Source: Flavobacteriia bacterium (GTDB taxonomy: Bacteria > Bacteroidota > Bacteroidia > Flavobacteriales_D > Crocinitomicaceae). Taken from it: a stretch of 38,328 bases of DNA. Each line of letters starts with the position of its first letter. The first letter of the stretch is position 1. Made by a program: the position numbers and the translations under genes. Shown piece after piece: positions 16,281-24,059 of the stretch. A model generated the notes under the pieces. That model was not told the origin of the DNA. It saw only the letters and a list, made by a program, of their open reading frames with translations, and made no database searches. The stretch is from the NCBI GenBank assembly GCA_947464135.1, contig CANHVK010000014.1, positions 1-38,328 on the forward strand, in the 5' to 3' direction.

Positions 16281-16880
16281 TTAAGAACGAGCGAAAATTA
16301 TTAAATCGTTAAAATCACCTTTGTCTGCATTTTTTAAAGCTTTTAAATACATTAGTCGCGGATTACTTTCATCTGACAAGCTAGATGTTTGTCCCCAAGT
16401 AAAAGGTTTTTTATTAAAAATCTTCTCAGAAATTAAATCTGCAATCAAGCGACTATGCCTTCCATTTCCATTTGGAAAACAATGTATTGAAACAATTCGA
16501 TGTTTAAAACGAATAGCTATTTCATCTTCAGAATAAGTTTTATGTAGAATCCAAAAGTGAACATCATCCAATAAAATCTTTAATTCAGTTGTAATTTTCC
16601 AACTTTCAATTCCAATATTTTTTTCAGTTTTACGAAATTGACCAGCCCATTTCCATACATCACCAAACATTTTCTTATGTAATTCTTTAACGAACTGTTC
16701 TGTAAACAACTTTTGTTCATTTATTTTTTTTCCTAATGTCCAAAAAATAGCTTGTTCTATATTATGTTGTTCAAATTCATTCAATTCACCATTTGTGGTG
16801 ATCAAACTTATTTTTAAACCTACTTTCTCTTCTTCATCTAAGGGTGTTTGACCTGCTTCGTATTCTAAATTTAATCCCAT
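16281..16880 (-). CDS. Mobile mystery protein B, Fic/DOC domain
   Basis: A 199-residue protein with a Fic-type active site HCFPNGNGRHSR (133-144), including the catalytic histidine and the GNGR phosphate loop. The N-terminus (YEAGQTPLDEEE) and the block KMFGDVWKWAGQFRKTEKNIG (70-90) identify it as the mobile mystery protein B family, known to travel as a pair with mobile mystery protein A. It overlaps mmpA by 10 bases, consistent with coupling. It is presumed to modify a target by nucleotidylation and to be controlled by MmpA, but the pair's function has not been shown to my knowledge. Confidence 0.9.
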   Translation of the reverse strand: MGLNLEYEAGQTPLDEEEKVGLKISLITTNGELNEFEQHNIEQAIFWTLGKKINEQKLFTEQFVKELHKKMFGDVWKWAGQFRKTEKNIGIESWKITTELKILLDDVHFWILHKTYSEDEIAIRFKHRIVSIHCFPNGNGRHSRLIADLISEKIFNKKPFTWGQTSSLSDESNPRLMYLKALKNADKGDFNDLIIFARS

Positions 16881-17329
16881 AAAATTTTTGGTAATGTTTC
16901 CATTATTTGTTTTGTTCTTTCATCTATTGCCTGTTGGATCTTTTCAGAAGATACTTGTTGATTTTCAAGTTTCATTGTATTCGATGTACGCATAACGATT
17001 TCAGTAGCAAGTGCTCTTGCTTTTCGTTCAATTAATTTATCTACACTACCATCAATTGGTATAAAGCCATATACTAATTTCATATCCATAGCACGAGCAA
17101 CTTCTTCTAAGGTATTAATTGTAACAGCACCTTCAGTCTCACGTTTTTCTAATTGTTGCAAACTTTGCTTAGTAATACCTAATTTATTCCCTAATTGTTC
17201 CAACGACATTCCTATAGAAGTTCGAATGGTTTTAATCCAACCAATAGTCGGTAAAATTGAATTTTCAACTGATTTATAAATGTTTAACTTATTGTTTAAT
17301 TGCTCAATTTGTAAACGTGATGTGTTCAT
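16871..17329 (-). CDS. Mobile mystery protein A, XRE-type regulator
   Basis: A 152-residue protein with an XRE HTH around residues 32-85 (IRTSIGMSLEQLGNKLGITK, then QSLQQLEKRE) followed by a helical C-terminus. This arrangement and the partner gene identify mobile mystery protein A. It precedes mmpB and overlaps it by 10 bases. The role is probably as antitoxin/repressor. A perfect -7 element (TATATTTG) lies 28 bases before its ATG. Confidence 0.88.
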   Translation of the reverse strand: MNTSRLQIEQLNNKLNIYKSVENSILPTIGWIKTIRTSIGMSLEQLGNKLGITKQSLQQLEKRETEGAVTINTLEEVARAMDMKLVYGFIPIDGSVDKLIERKARALATEIVMRTSNTMKLENQQVSSEKIQQAIDERTKQIMETLPKILWD

Positions 17330-17357
17330 ATTGAAAGTAAAAAGGATGAATAGTATT

Positions 17358-17365
17358 CAAATATA
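17358..17365 (-). promoter_or_regulatory. Putative -7 promoter element of mmpA-mmpB
   Basis: TATATTTG on the minus strand is a perfect TAnnTTTG match, 28 bases before the mmpA ATG. A TTGAC...GTCAA inverted repeat lies just upstream (17377-17401) and could be a regulator site. Confidence 0.5.
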
Positions 17366-17427
17366 AATCAATATATTGACAAATAATAATTTTTAGTCAA
17401 CTTTAAAGCTTACTATATAAATAAATT

Positions 17428-18034
17428 AATTTCACATCCCCTACCCTTCCTCTAGTAGGGAAGATGATAATACTCAGTAATTCAGTAATTTAAAGTTGTG
17501 ACAATCTATTTCCCCCTTGGAAGGGGGACAAAGGGGGATGACCATCTTTTGCTTTCACATCCTTCCCGATAACTATCGGGATTCCTCCCTGTGATAAACT
17601 CAGTGCAAACAGTAGAGAATACGATAATATTCAAGAATTCAGTAATTTAAAGTTGTGACAATCTATTTCCCCCTTGGAAGGGGGACAAAGGGGGATGATC
17701 ATCTTTTGCTTTCACATCCTTCCCAATAACTATCGGGATTCCTCCCTGTGATAAACTCAGTGCAAACAGTAGAGAATACGATAATATTCAAGAATTCAGT
17801 AATTTAAATTTTCGAAAATCTATCTCCCCCTTGGAAGGGGGACAAATGGGGATGACCATCTTTTGCTTTCACCTCCTTCTCGGTAACTATCGGGATTCCT
17901 CCCTGTGATAAACTCAGTGCAAACATTAGAGAATACGATAATATTCAAGAATTCAGTAATTTAAATTTTCGAAAATCTATTTCCCCCTCATGAGGGGGAC
18001 TAAGGGGGAGGATATTATAAATACATGTGAAATT
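17428..18034. repeat. Repeat-bearing intergenic element bounded by a 10-bp inverted repeat
   Basis: The 706-base gene-free gap between mmpA and the HTH gene is filled by this stretch. AATTTCACAT (17428-17437) and ATGTGAAATT (18025-18034) are perfect inverted copies at its ends. Inside, a degenerate unit fragment (17437-17479, with a CCCTAC/GTAGGG hairpin) precedes the 157-bp tandem array. There is no target duplication and no ORF of note, so a non-autonomous mobile element is possible but unproven. The right end abuts the stop codon of the HTH gene. Confidence 0.45.
17480..18011. repeat. 157-bp tandem repeat, 3.4 copies
   Basis: Units start at 17480, 17637, 17794 and 17951 (each with ATTCAGTAATTTAAA), giving an exact period of 157 bases; the last copy stops after about 60 bases. 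Copies 1 and 2 differ at only about two positions, copy 3 at more, and copy 4 shares copy 3's TTTTCGAAAATC variant. Each full unit holds two hairpins: CCCCCTT/AAGGGGG with a 2-base loop and CCCGATA/TATCGGG with a 2-base loop (mutated in copies 2 and 3); copy 4 has the perfect palindrome CCCCCTCATGAGGGGG. No reading frame persists. Function unknown. Confidence 0.93.
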
Positions 18035-18035
18035 T

Positions 18036-18383
18036 CTACTTTTTTTTCTTTTCAGACTTTTTATCCAATTCTTTTTTCAGTAAGGAATTATATTCTTCTA
18101 ATAAAGTAAAATATTTTTCTTTCCAAAAATGATCATCTGCTTTTTGATCGCGAACTTCTGGTTCATTTGAAACGGATTGTCCTTTGATAATTTCTGGAAA
18201 TTCTAAACTAAAATCGTGGTAAATTATTTTACCAATTTGGAGGATTAAATCGATAGAAACATTCGGGTTATCGAAAAGTAAATACATCCACCTACGACTT
18301 TTGCCAAGCTTTTGTGCAATGGTAGTAATCGAATACCCACTTTCACGAATTATTTTCTCAATTATTTCACCTCTGTGTAACAT
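18036..18383 (-). CDS. Small HTH (XRE/Cro-like) regulator with charged helical tail
   Basis: A 115-residue protein with an N-terminal HTH (about 3-60): IIEKIIRESGYSITTIAQKL then GKSRRWMYLLFDNPNVSIDL, with DLILQIGKIIYHDF completing the domain, and a lysine/glutamate-rich C-terminal helix, likely coiled coil (83-115, ending KKSEKKKK). It is divergent from the secreted LamG protein gene, with GAGAAAT-type repeats between them, so it may control itself and that gene. It resembles small orphan HTH proteins of Bacteroidota, but no specific family can be named. Confidence 0.78.
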   Translation of the reverse strand: MLHRGEIIEKIIRESGYSITTIAQKLGKSRRWMYLLFDNPNVSIDLILQIGKIIYHDFSLEFPEIIKGQSVSNEPEVRDQKADDHFWKEKYFTLLEEYNSLLKKELDKKSEKKKK

Positions 18384-18397
18384 ATTGAAACAAATGT

Positions 18398-18449
18398 GAG
18401 AAATGAATTAAGAAATAAATTTCTCTAAAGTGTGTAAAATATGAGAAAT
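18398..18449. promoter_or_regulatory. Repeated GAGAAAT half-sites between divergent genes
   Basis: GAGAAAT at 18398-18404, its inverse ATTTCTC at 18419-18425, and GAGAAAT again at 18443-18449; starts are spaced 21 and 24 bases, about two helical turns. This lies in the 102-base divergent region of the HTH gene and the LamG gene and looks like a shared operator. Confidence 0.45.
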
Positions 18450-18485
18450 ATATTTATTTTTAAGTTTATAAATATTTAGTAATCT

Positions 18486-20762
18486 ATGAAAAGAGTAATT
18501 TTTTTAATGACAATGAGCCTTGGAATAATTCTTCCTTCTTTGGCTCAAAATGTTCCGGCGTATTTTCCTACAAATGGTCTAGTAGGTTGGTGGCCGTTTA
18601 ACGGAAACGCGAATGATGAATCTGGGAATGGAAATCACGGAACAGTGAATGGAGCGACCTTGACACCGGATAGAAATGGGAAAGTGAATAGTGCATATAG
18701 TTTTGATGGGGTAAATAATAATATTATTATACCTAATTCAAATAGTTTAAATGTAAATGAATTAACATTATCAGTTTGGTATCAAGCAAAGGGTAATGAA
18801 ATGACAATATTAACAAAAAATGATCCTACAAATTGTACTAAATATTCATATGGATTACATCATCAATTTAGTTGGAATACATTTGGACCAGGACTATATA
18901 CATCATCTGGCAATGGTAATTGTGAAGGTACTGCAAGACAAGAACATTGGGGAGTTTCAGGAGTTATCCCATCAAACCAATGGGTATTTGTTGTATATAC
19001 AATAGATAGTTATGGTACATCAAAAACTTTTTTAAATGGTAATTTAATAGAAATTTATACAGGTAAAAATATTGTTAGTTGTAATTCTCAATCTTCAACT
19101 TTACGTTTTGGAGGTCCACATTGGTATACTTATAACATGTTTTCGGGTATAATAGACGACATCGCCATTTACAATCGCGCACTTACCCAGCAAGAAATAA
19201 CTTCTTTATACACAGGAACAACCCAAGGCGGTTTAGCATCTACAAAAGTATTCGTTGATGCACCTGCAACTGTAAACCAAAATGAAACATTAGAGTTGGC
19301 AATCAGCACAGAAACATTGAACACATCGGATAATGTAATCGCATTTCAAACTGATTTCAATTATGACACAACGCGTTATACTTATGAAGGAAATAACGTA
19401 GTAGGAACTTTAAATTCAAACGGAACGGTAGATGTAAATACTGCTAAAAAAGGATTAATCAAATTGGGTTATATGTCGCAAACAGCGTTGAGCGGTGCGG
19501 GTAGTTTAGTGAAATTAAAGTTCAAAGCAAACGATAAAACAGGTCAAGGGATTTTTAGTTTAGCTAACTTTATGTACAATAACACCGACATTACTTCGTT
19601 GAAAAGTGATACGGTAAATACACTAGATGTTACACCTCCAACGGCAAAAGTTTCATATTCAGTAAACCCTGCACGCAAAGGTGATTCATTGTTAATTACA
19701 TTGAATTTCAGTGAAAAAATGGCTGTTTCACCCGTTCCTCAATTGAATTTAACTGGTCAAAATACATTGGCAAACACAAACTTGACAAAAGTAAATGACT
19801 CTACTTATACCTATTGGTGGGTAGTTGAAAAAGGAAATGGAGCGGTTAATGTAAATCTTGCAACTGGTACAGATTTAGCTGGTAATGTGATTGTTGCAAC
19901 GCCAACTCAAAACCCTAGTTTTACTGTATTACCAACAGTGTTCGGTGACATTGATACTAATAAGTTCGTAAGAGCATATGATGCAGCATTAGCATTACAA
20001 TATTCTGTAGGGTTAAATCCACTACCAACCATGGATCCATTGCCTTGGTCGAATTGGAGATTAGCAGTAGCGAATGTAGATACAGTGGGTTTAGTAACAG
20101 CAAACGATGCTTCATTGATACTACAACATTCAATTGGAAAAATCAGTTCATTCCCTGCAGATGCAAAGAAACGTGGTGGTGAAGCACCAACGGCAGACGT
20201 AATTGTAAAACGTGAAGGAAACCAATTGGTATTTAGAACAACAGGTACCTTATATGCTTTCAATGGGTATTTCAAAGATAATTTCAATGCATTTGGTCAA
20301 CCAGAAATTAAAGATAAAAATGCAATGGTTGCAACAAATATCAATGCTACCACTTACAATGTTGGTTTAGCTTCATCTACTCCATTTACAGTAAATGAGC
20401 CGTTTTTGATCATTCCAATTGTAACAACAACGGATATCGCTGGAACAATCGATATCGTAGCAAACACACAAGAAAAATCATTGACATACAACAGCACGGC
20501 AGTAGCATCCATCAACGAAGCAACAACAACGACAATGAATGTGTATCCTAACCCAACAAAAGATGTGGTTACAGTAACTAACGCTCAAGGAAAAACGTTA
20601 CAGGTAGTTGATATTCAAGGTCGATTAGTAAACACTCAAGAAATTACGAAAAACTATCACGAAATCTCATTAAAATCAATTGGGGGTAAAGGAACGTACA
20701 TCCTTCATATCATTGATGGAAATGGAAATTCAATCAAAGAAAATAAAATCATTTTAGAATAA
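18486..20762 (+). CDS. Secreted multidomain LamG/cohesin-like/dockerin-like T9SS cargo protein
   Basis: A 758-residue secreted protein. Signal peptide 1-20; LamG/concanavalin-like domain about 30-245 (GLVGWWPFNGNANDESGNGN, ending IDDIAIYNRALTQQEI); cohesin-like beta domain about 252-382 (VFVDAPATVNQNETLELAIS); Ig-like segment about 385-482; dockerin-like pair at about 487-551, with two calcium-loop-type repeats GDIDTNKFVRAYDAALALQY and NVDTVGLVTANDASLILQHS; another beta domain about 570-670; T9SS type A sorting domain 680-758 (MNVYPNPTKDVVTV, VVDIQGRLV). The last domain implies export by T9SS and surface attachment or release. The dockerin loops are degenerate. It is likely an adhesin or carbohydrate-binding protein; no catalytic domain is seen. 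A terminator follows. Confidence 0.88.
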   Translation: MKRVIFLMTMSLGIILPSLAQNVPAYFPTNGLVGWWPFNGNANDESGNGNHGTVNGATLTPDRNGKVNSAYSFDGVNNNIIIPNSNSLNVNELTLSVWYQAKGNEMTILTKNDPTNCTKYSYGLHHQFSWNTFGPGLYTSSGNGNCEGTARQEHWGVSGVIPSNQWVFVVYTIDSYGTSKTFLNGNLIEIYTGKNIVSCNSQSSTLRFGGPHWYTYNMFSGIIDDIAIYNRALTQQEITSLYTGTTQGGLASTKVFVDAPATVNQNETLELAISTETLNTSDNVIAFQTDFNYDTTRYTYEGNNVVGTLNSNGTVDVNTAKKGLIKLGYMSQTALSGAGSLVKLKFKANDKTGQGIFSLANFMYNNTDITSLKSDTVNTLDVTPPTAKVSYSVNPARKGDSLLITLNFSEKMAVSPVPQLNLTGQNTLANTNLTKVNDSTYTYWWVVEKGNGAVNVNLATGTDLAGNVIVATPTQNPSFTVLPTVFGDIDTNKFVRAYDAALALQYSVGLNPLPTMDPLPWSNWRLAVANVDTVGLVTANDASLILQHSIGKISSFPADAKKRGGEAPTADVIVKREGNQLVFRTTGTLYAFNGYFKDNFNAFGQPEIKDKNAMVATNINATTYNVGLASSTPFTVNEPFLIIPIVTTTDIAGTIDIVANTQEKSLTYNSTAVASINEATTTTMNVYPNPTKDVVTVTNAQGKTLQVVDIQGRLVNTQEITKNYHEISLKSIGGKGTYILHIIDGNGNSIKENKIILE

Positions 20763-20781
20763 GAAAGGAATCCCTTTTTTG

Positions 20782-20814
20782 AAAACGCTTCACGTTTGTG
20801 AGGCGTTTTTTATT
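20782..20814 (+). terminator. Intrinsic terminator after the LamG/T9SS gene
   Basis: AACGCTTCAC (20784-20793) pairs with GTGAGGCGTT (20798-20807), one G-T wobble, loop GTTT, extended by A/T pairs and followed by a T run. It lies between convergent genes, and the A run on its other side (20782-20785) may give weak termination for the minus strand too. Confidence 0.85.
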
Positions 20815-21708
20815 CTAAATTAGGGTCTTTTTCCCCATCCTATTTTTCACCACTGCATTTGCTAATAATACCAAAATAATTACTCCTGCTCCGAGGTAAA
20901 ATTTAGAAGATAAAAGGGTATGTTCGTCGAGCAAAATTACCGCTAGTAAAATGGTATAAACGGGTTCCAAATTAATGCTTAAAGAAACGGTAAAAGCACC
21001 CAACTTTTTGAGCACTTCGATGGTCACCAAAAACGCAACCGAGGTACACAAAATTCCCAAAAACAACAACCATAAAAAATCAGAAAGAGTCATTGAAAAA
21101 AATGAAGCATTCATCTTTCCTTGGGTAAAAATCACTCCTGTTAAAGCTACTAGACCAATGCCCATTTCGTGCAAAGAAATGGCAGAGGAAGATTCTGATT
21201 TCGCAAGTTCAGCATTGAAAATAGAGAATAAAGCAGCACACATTGCCGAGCCTAACCCATACAACAATGATAGGAATTCGTTGTCTGAAAAATCTTCCGA
21301 AACTATGTAAATTCCAACCACCACTAATAGGCCCATTCCAAACTCTAAAAACGAAAATTTTTTGCCAGTCAAAAGTGGTTCTAACCAAGTTACGTGAAGG
21401 GTCGTCGTAGACAAACATAAAATCCCCAACGAGGCTGTAGAAAGTGAAATCGATTTATAAAAAGTAAGCCAATGAAGCGTCACGAGTAAACCAACACCCA
21501 AGGTTTTAAAAAACGTTTTTCGGTTGGAAATTTTCATCGGCATTTTTAAAAAATACAAGCCAATTAAAAGGGAAAAAAATGCAATCAAAATTCGATACCA
21601 AACGATGCTCAACGGAGGAAGATGAATCAACTTTCCGAGTATCCCAGTGAAGCCCCACATAAAAATTATGAGGTGTAAAATAATATGGTAGTGATACTTT
21701 TTAAACAT
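20815..21708 (-). CDS. DMT-superfamily EamA transporter
   Basis: A 297-residue inner-membrane protein with about ten hydrophobic segments in two EamA halves (about 8-140 and 150-285). WGFTGILGKLIHLPPLSIVWYR near the N-terminus and EPVYTILLAVILLDEHTL near the C-terminus are typical of EamA drug/metabolite exporters. The substrate is not predictable; relatives export amino acids or other metabolites. It converges with the LamG gene across the terminator, and stands alone. Confidence 0.88.
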   Translation of the reverse strand: MFKKYHYHIILHLIIFMWGFTGILGKLIHLPPLSIVWYRILIAFFSLLIGLYFLKMPMKISNRKTFFKTLGVGLLVTLHWLTFYKSISLSTASLGILCLSTTTLHVTWLEPLLTGKKFSFLEFGMGLLVVVGIYIVSEDFSDNEFLSLLYGLGSAMCAALFSIFNAELAKSESSSAISLHEMGIGLVALTGVIFTQGKMNASFFSMTLSDFLWLLFLGILCTSVAFLVTIEVLKKLGAFTVSLSINLEPVYTILLAVILLDEHTLLSSKFYLGAGVIILVLLANAVVKNRMGKKTLI

Positions 21709-22146
21709 TTATTTGGGTGTACTCCACTTTATAATTTGGGGTTACAAAAAAAGATTTTTTTTTAGAAAATACAACTACTGCTTTTATTACAAAAGTTGGA
21801 CATCAATCTATCCATTATTTTTAAAATATAACCTTTTAAAACATCTAAACGTAAACTATAAAAATAACGGCTATTTTCAAAACAAATTACAAATTTGGAG
21901 TTTAAAAAAATCTATTAGGTTTTGTCTTTTAAATCAATATTAATCTCATATTTAAATTAAAATTTGCGATTAATAATTTAAATTTGATATTTATTACTTT
22001 TTAAAGACTTTGGATTTACCACTAAATTTGAGTGAAAATTTATAAATTTCAAACGCAAAAATTAAATGATAATTGCGTATCAATTTTATAAAGTTAAAGA
22101 AATTTCAGACTGATTTTTGAGGAAATATTTTTAGTAATTTTATACT
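21709..22146. other. 438-base AT-rich intergenic region, no gene seen
   Basis: Lies between the divergent EamA gene and holB. It is very AT-rich. Two perfect TAnnTTTG matches on the plus strand, TAAATTTG at 21979-21986 and 22023-22030, could serve holB but have no paired TTG and may be chance in such sequence. No tRNA-like fold, terminator or convincing small ORF was found. Confidence 0.5.
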
Positions 22147-23265
22147 ATGTTATTCAAAGATATAATTGGTCAGCAGGAGTTAAAAAAACACTTGATAAAA
22201 GAAGTGCAAGAAGATCGAATCAGCCACGCACAACTGTTTTTAGGGAATGCTGGATTTGGTGGGTTAGCACTTGCATTGGGATTTGTTCAGTATCTTTTTT
22301 GTAGCAATAAAAATGACATAGATAGTTGCGGTGAATGTCCATCTTGTCGCAAAGTTTTAGAACTTCAACATCCAGATATTCATTTTTCATTTCCAGTAGT
22401 ACAAGCTATAGAAAAGCGGAGTGATTTTTTCTTAAAAGAATGGCGTCAAAAGATAAAATCGAACCCTTATTTTAGCTTAAATGAGTGGACAAATTTTATT
22501 GATGAAAAGGGGAGAAAGCCAATTATTGGAACCGAAGAAAGTCACGAAATCATCAAAAAGTTAAGTTTAAAATCTTTCGAAGGAGGGTACAAAGTGATGA
22601 TCATTTGGATGGCAGAAGAGATGAATGTTACCTGCGCCAATAAGTTGTTAAAAATACTGGAAGAACCCCCTCAAAACACCTTATTTATTTTACTTTCTGA
22701 AAGCCATGATGCCATGCTTCAGACGATCTTATCGCGAACTCAAATAGTTAAAGTTCCTACTATTTTAGTAGATGATTTGAGTAGTTATTTAAACAAAAAT
22801 TTTGACATTTCTTCAGGAGATGCTTTGAGTGTTTCAGCACAAGCAGAAGGGAATTTTATTGAAGCAAGAAACCTACTTAGCGACCAAGAAGAAAAAAATA
22901 TCAATCGTGAACTTTTCATCAAATTAATGCGGGTTTGTTACAAGAAAAACGTGCTTGAAATGATGGAATGGTCCGACGAAATTTCGTCCTTTGGGAAGGA
23001 AAAACAAAAGATATTTTTAAAATATTGTTTGCATATGTTTCGTCAAAGTATACTTAAAAATTACACCCAAAATCTGCTTACAAAAACATCCAAAGAAGAG
23101 GATGATTTTTTGAAAAATTTTGCGCGATTTATAAGTGGAAATAACATCAGTGAGTTTATGCAAAACTTCAACGATGCCCATTACCACATCGACAGAAATG
23201 CAAATCCTAAAATATTATTTACAGAATTATGCTTTCAAACGATGCGCTTTATACATAAAGCGTAG
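22147..23265 (+). CDS. holB: DNA polymerase III delta' subunit
   Basis: Clamp-loader subunit, 372 residues. It starts MLFKDIIGQQELKKHLI, then SHAQLFLGNAGFGGLALA where the P-loop lacks the catalytic lysine, as expected for delta' subunits that do not hydrolyse ATP. A zinc module is formed by C52, C61, C64 and C67 (CGECPSC). ANKLLKILEEPPQNTLFILL and SRTQIVKV are the usual AAA+ signature blocks. The C-terminal helical domain is divergent. Single gene, convergent with the PIN toxin gene after 15 bases. Confidence 0.92.
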   Translation: MLFKDIIGQQELKKHLIKEVQEDRISHAQLFLGNAGFGGLALALGFVQYLFCSNKNDIDSCGECPSCRKVLELQHPDIHFSFPVVQAIEKRSDFFLKEWRQKIKSNPYFSLNEWTNFIDEKGRKPIIGTEESHEIIKKLSLKSFEGGYKVMIIWMAEEMNVTCANKLLKILEEPPQNTLFILLSESHDAMLQTILSRTQIVKVPTILVDDLSSYLNKNFDISSGDALSVSAQAEGNFIEARNLLSDQEEKNINRELFIKLMRVCYKKNVLEMMEWSDEISSFGKEKQKIFLKYCLHMFRQSILKNYTQNLLTKTSKEEDDFLKNFARFISGNNISEFMQNFNDAHYHIDRNANPKILFTELCFQTMRFIHKA

Positions 23266-23280
23266 TTAGATTGTAGATTA

Positions 23281-23706
23281 TCATTTATAGATTATATATT
23301 TACTTAAATACTCATCTGGACTAAACACGGAAATATCTGCCAATTTAAAATCTTTTCCATTACGGGTTATTATTATTGAGCAACCCGATTTTAGAGCAGA
23401 ATAATACTTTAATGCATCTTCAAAGTCTTTAAATTTAGAAGCAAGTCCTTTATCAATAATTTTATCTGTTAAGTCAGAAGTTTGTGCAACTATTTTAAAC
23501 TTTCTAATTTTCTCCTTGACAATTTCTTTGTCTTCAAATCTTGAAAGAATATAAAAAATAGTTGAATATGTTAACGCAGAAACTGTTAACTGAATTTTGC
23601 CTTTATCCGATAAAGAAACAATTTTTGCTATTGCATCATAAAAAGGTTCTCTTTCACCAAGTAAATCCAATACTACATTTGTATCTAAAAAGAGTTTATC
23701 CTTCAT
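23281..23706 (-). CDS. PIN-domain toxin (VapC-like)
   Basis: A 141-residue PIN-domain protein, presumably a metal-dependent RNase. Conserved acidic positions are visible: D8 in LFLDTNVVLDLL, E96/D97 in KDFEDALKYYSA, and D119 in ITRNGKDF. It overlaps the upstream antitoxin gene by four bases (ATGA), the usual toxin-antitoxin coupling. The family resembles the PIN proteins paired with DUF6364 antitoxins in Bacteroidota. All active-site residues seem intact; target RNA unknown. Confidence 0.88.
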   Translation of the reverse strand: MKDKLFLDTNVVLDLLGEREPFYDAIAKIVSLSDKGKIQLTVSALTYSTIFYILSRFEDKEIVKEKIRKFKIVAQTSDLTDKIIDKGLASKFKDFEDALKYYSALKSGCSIIITRNGKDFKLADISVFSPDEYLSKYIIYK

Positions 23707-23960
23707 TTGTATTTATCCATTAGATAATCCCCATACTCTTTTTTATCATCTAAATCAGAAGGAACTTTTACACCTGTTTTAAGACTTTTAACAAATGGAG
23801 TTATTTCAATTTCATTCTTATTTTCTGGACTTTGAGCATTTAATAACGACATTAAATAGGCTTCAACTAATCGAGATAAACTTTTGTTATGGGCAGAGGC
23901 ATACTCTTTAGCACTATCTACCACAAACTTATCTAATTTCAAAGTGAGTTTTGTGTCCAT
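23703..23960 (-). CDS. DUF6364-like ribbon-helix-helix antitoxin
   Basis: An 85-residue protein starting MDTKLTLKLDKFVVDSAKEY, with a beta strand (KLTLKLD) then two helices (VVDSAKEYASAHNKSLSRLV), the pattern of a ribbon-helix-helix DNA-binding domain. The C-terminus is charged and would bind the PIN toxin, whose ATG overlaps this stop by four bases. I start at ATG 23960: the longer frame's ATG at 24023 lies inside the hemL terminator hairpin and upstream of a perfect -7 element. Autoregulation through an upstream inverted repeat is likely. Confidence 0.85.
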   Translation of the reverse strand: MDTKLTLKLDKFVVDSAKEYASAHNKSLSRLVEAYLMSLLNAQSPENKNEIEITPFVKSLKTGVKVPSDLDDKKEYGDYLMDKYK

Positions 23961-23962
23961 AA

Positions 23963-24005
23963 CAAATCTATTTATACGTACTAATATAAAAATTATCCGT
24001 ATAAA
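23963..24005 (-). promoter_or_regulatory. Promoter and inverted-repeat operator of the PIN/RHH pair
   Basis: TAGATTTG on the minus strand (23963-23970) matches TAnnTTTG and ends 2 bases before the antitoxin ATG, suggesting a nearly leaderless transcript. A perfect 8-bp inverted repeat TTTATACG (23971-23978) and CGTATAAA (23998-24005), 19 bases apart, lies directly upstream and is a plausible operator. Confidence 0.55.
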
Positions 24006-24006
24006 C

Positions 24007-24034
24007 AAAAAAAAGCCACTCATTACTGAATGGC
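24007..24034 (-). terminator. Intrinsic terminator after hemL
   Basis: On the minus strand GCCATTC (24034-24028) pairs with GAGTGGC (24021-24015), with one T-G wobble and a 6-base loop, followed by eight T (24014-24007). It sits 26 bases after the hemL stop. Confidence 0.82.
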
Positions 24035-24059
24035 AATTACTATAAATTTCGAATATTTT

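Noticed and set aside
17480-18011. CRISPR-like array
   Set aside because: The repeated unit is 157 bases with no short repeat/unique spacer alternation, and no cas genes are nearby.
21713-21943. 76-codon ORF in the EamA-holB gap
   Set aside because: The translation is rich in aromatic and basic residues from AT-rich DNA, has no domain and no start context, and is not a credible protein.
23961-24023. Longer start for the PIN-system antitoxin
   Set aside because: The ATG lies within the hemL terminator hairpin, and the extra 21 residues are hydrophobic and foreign to the family.
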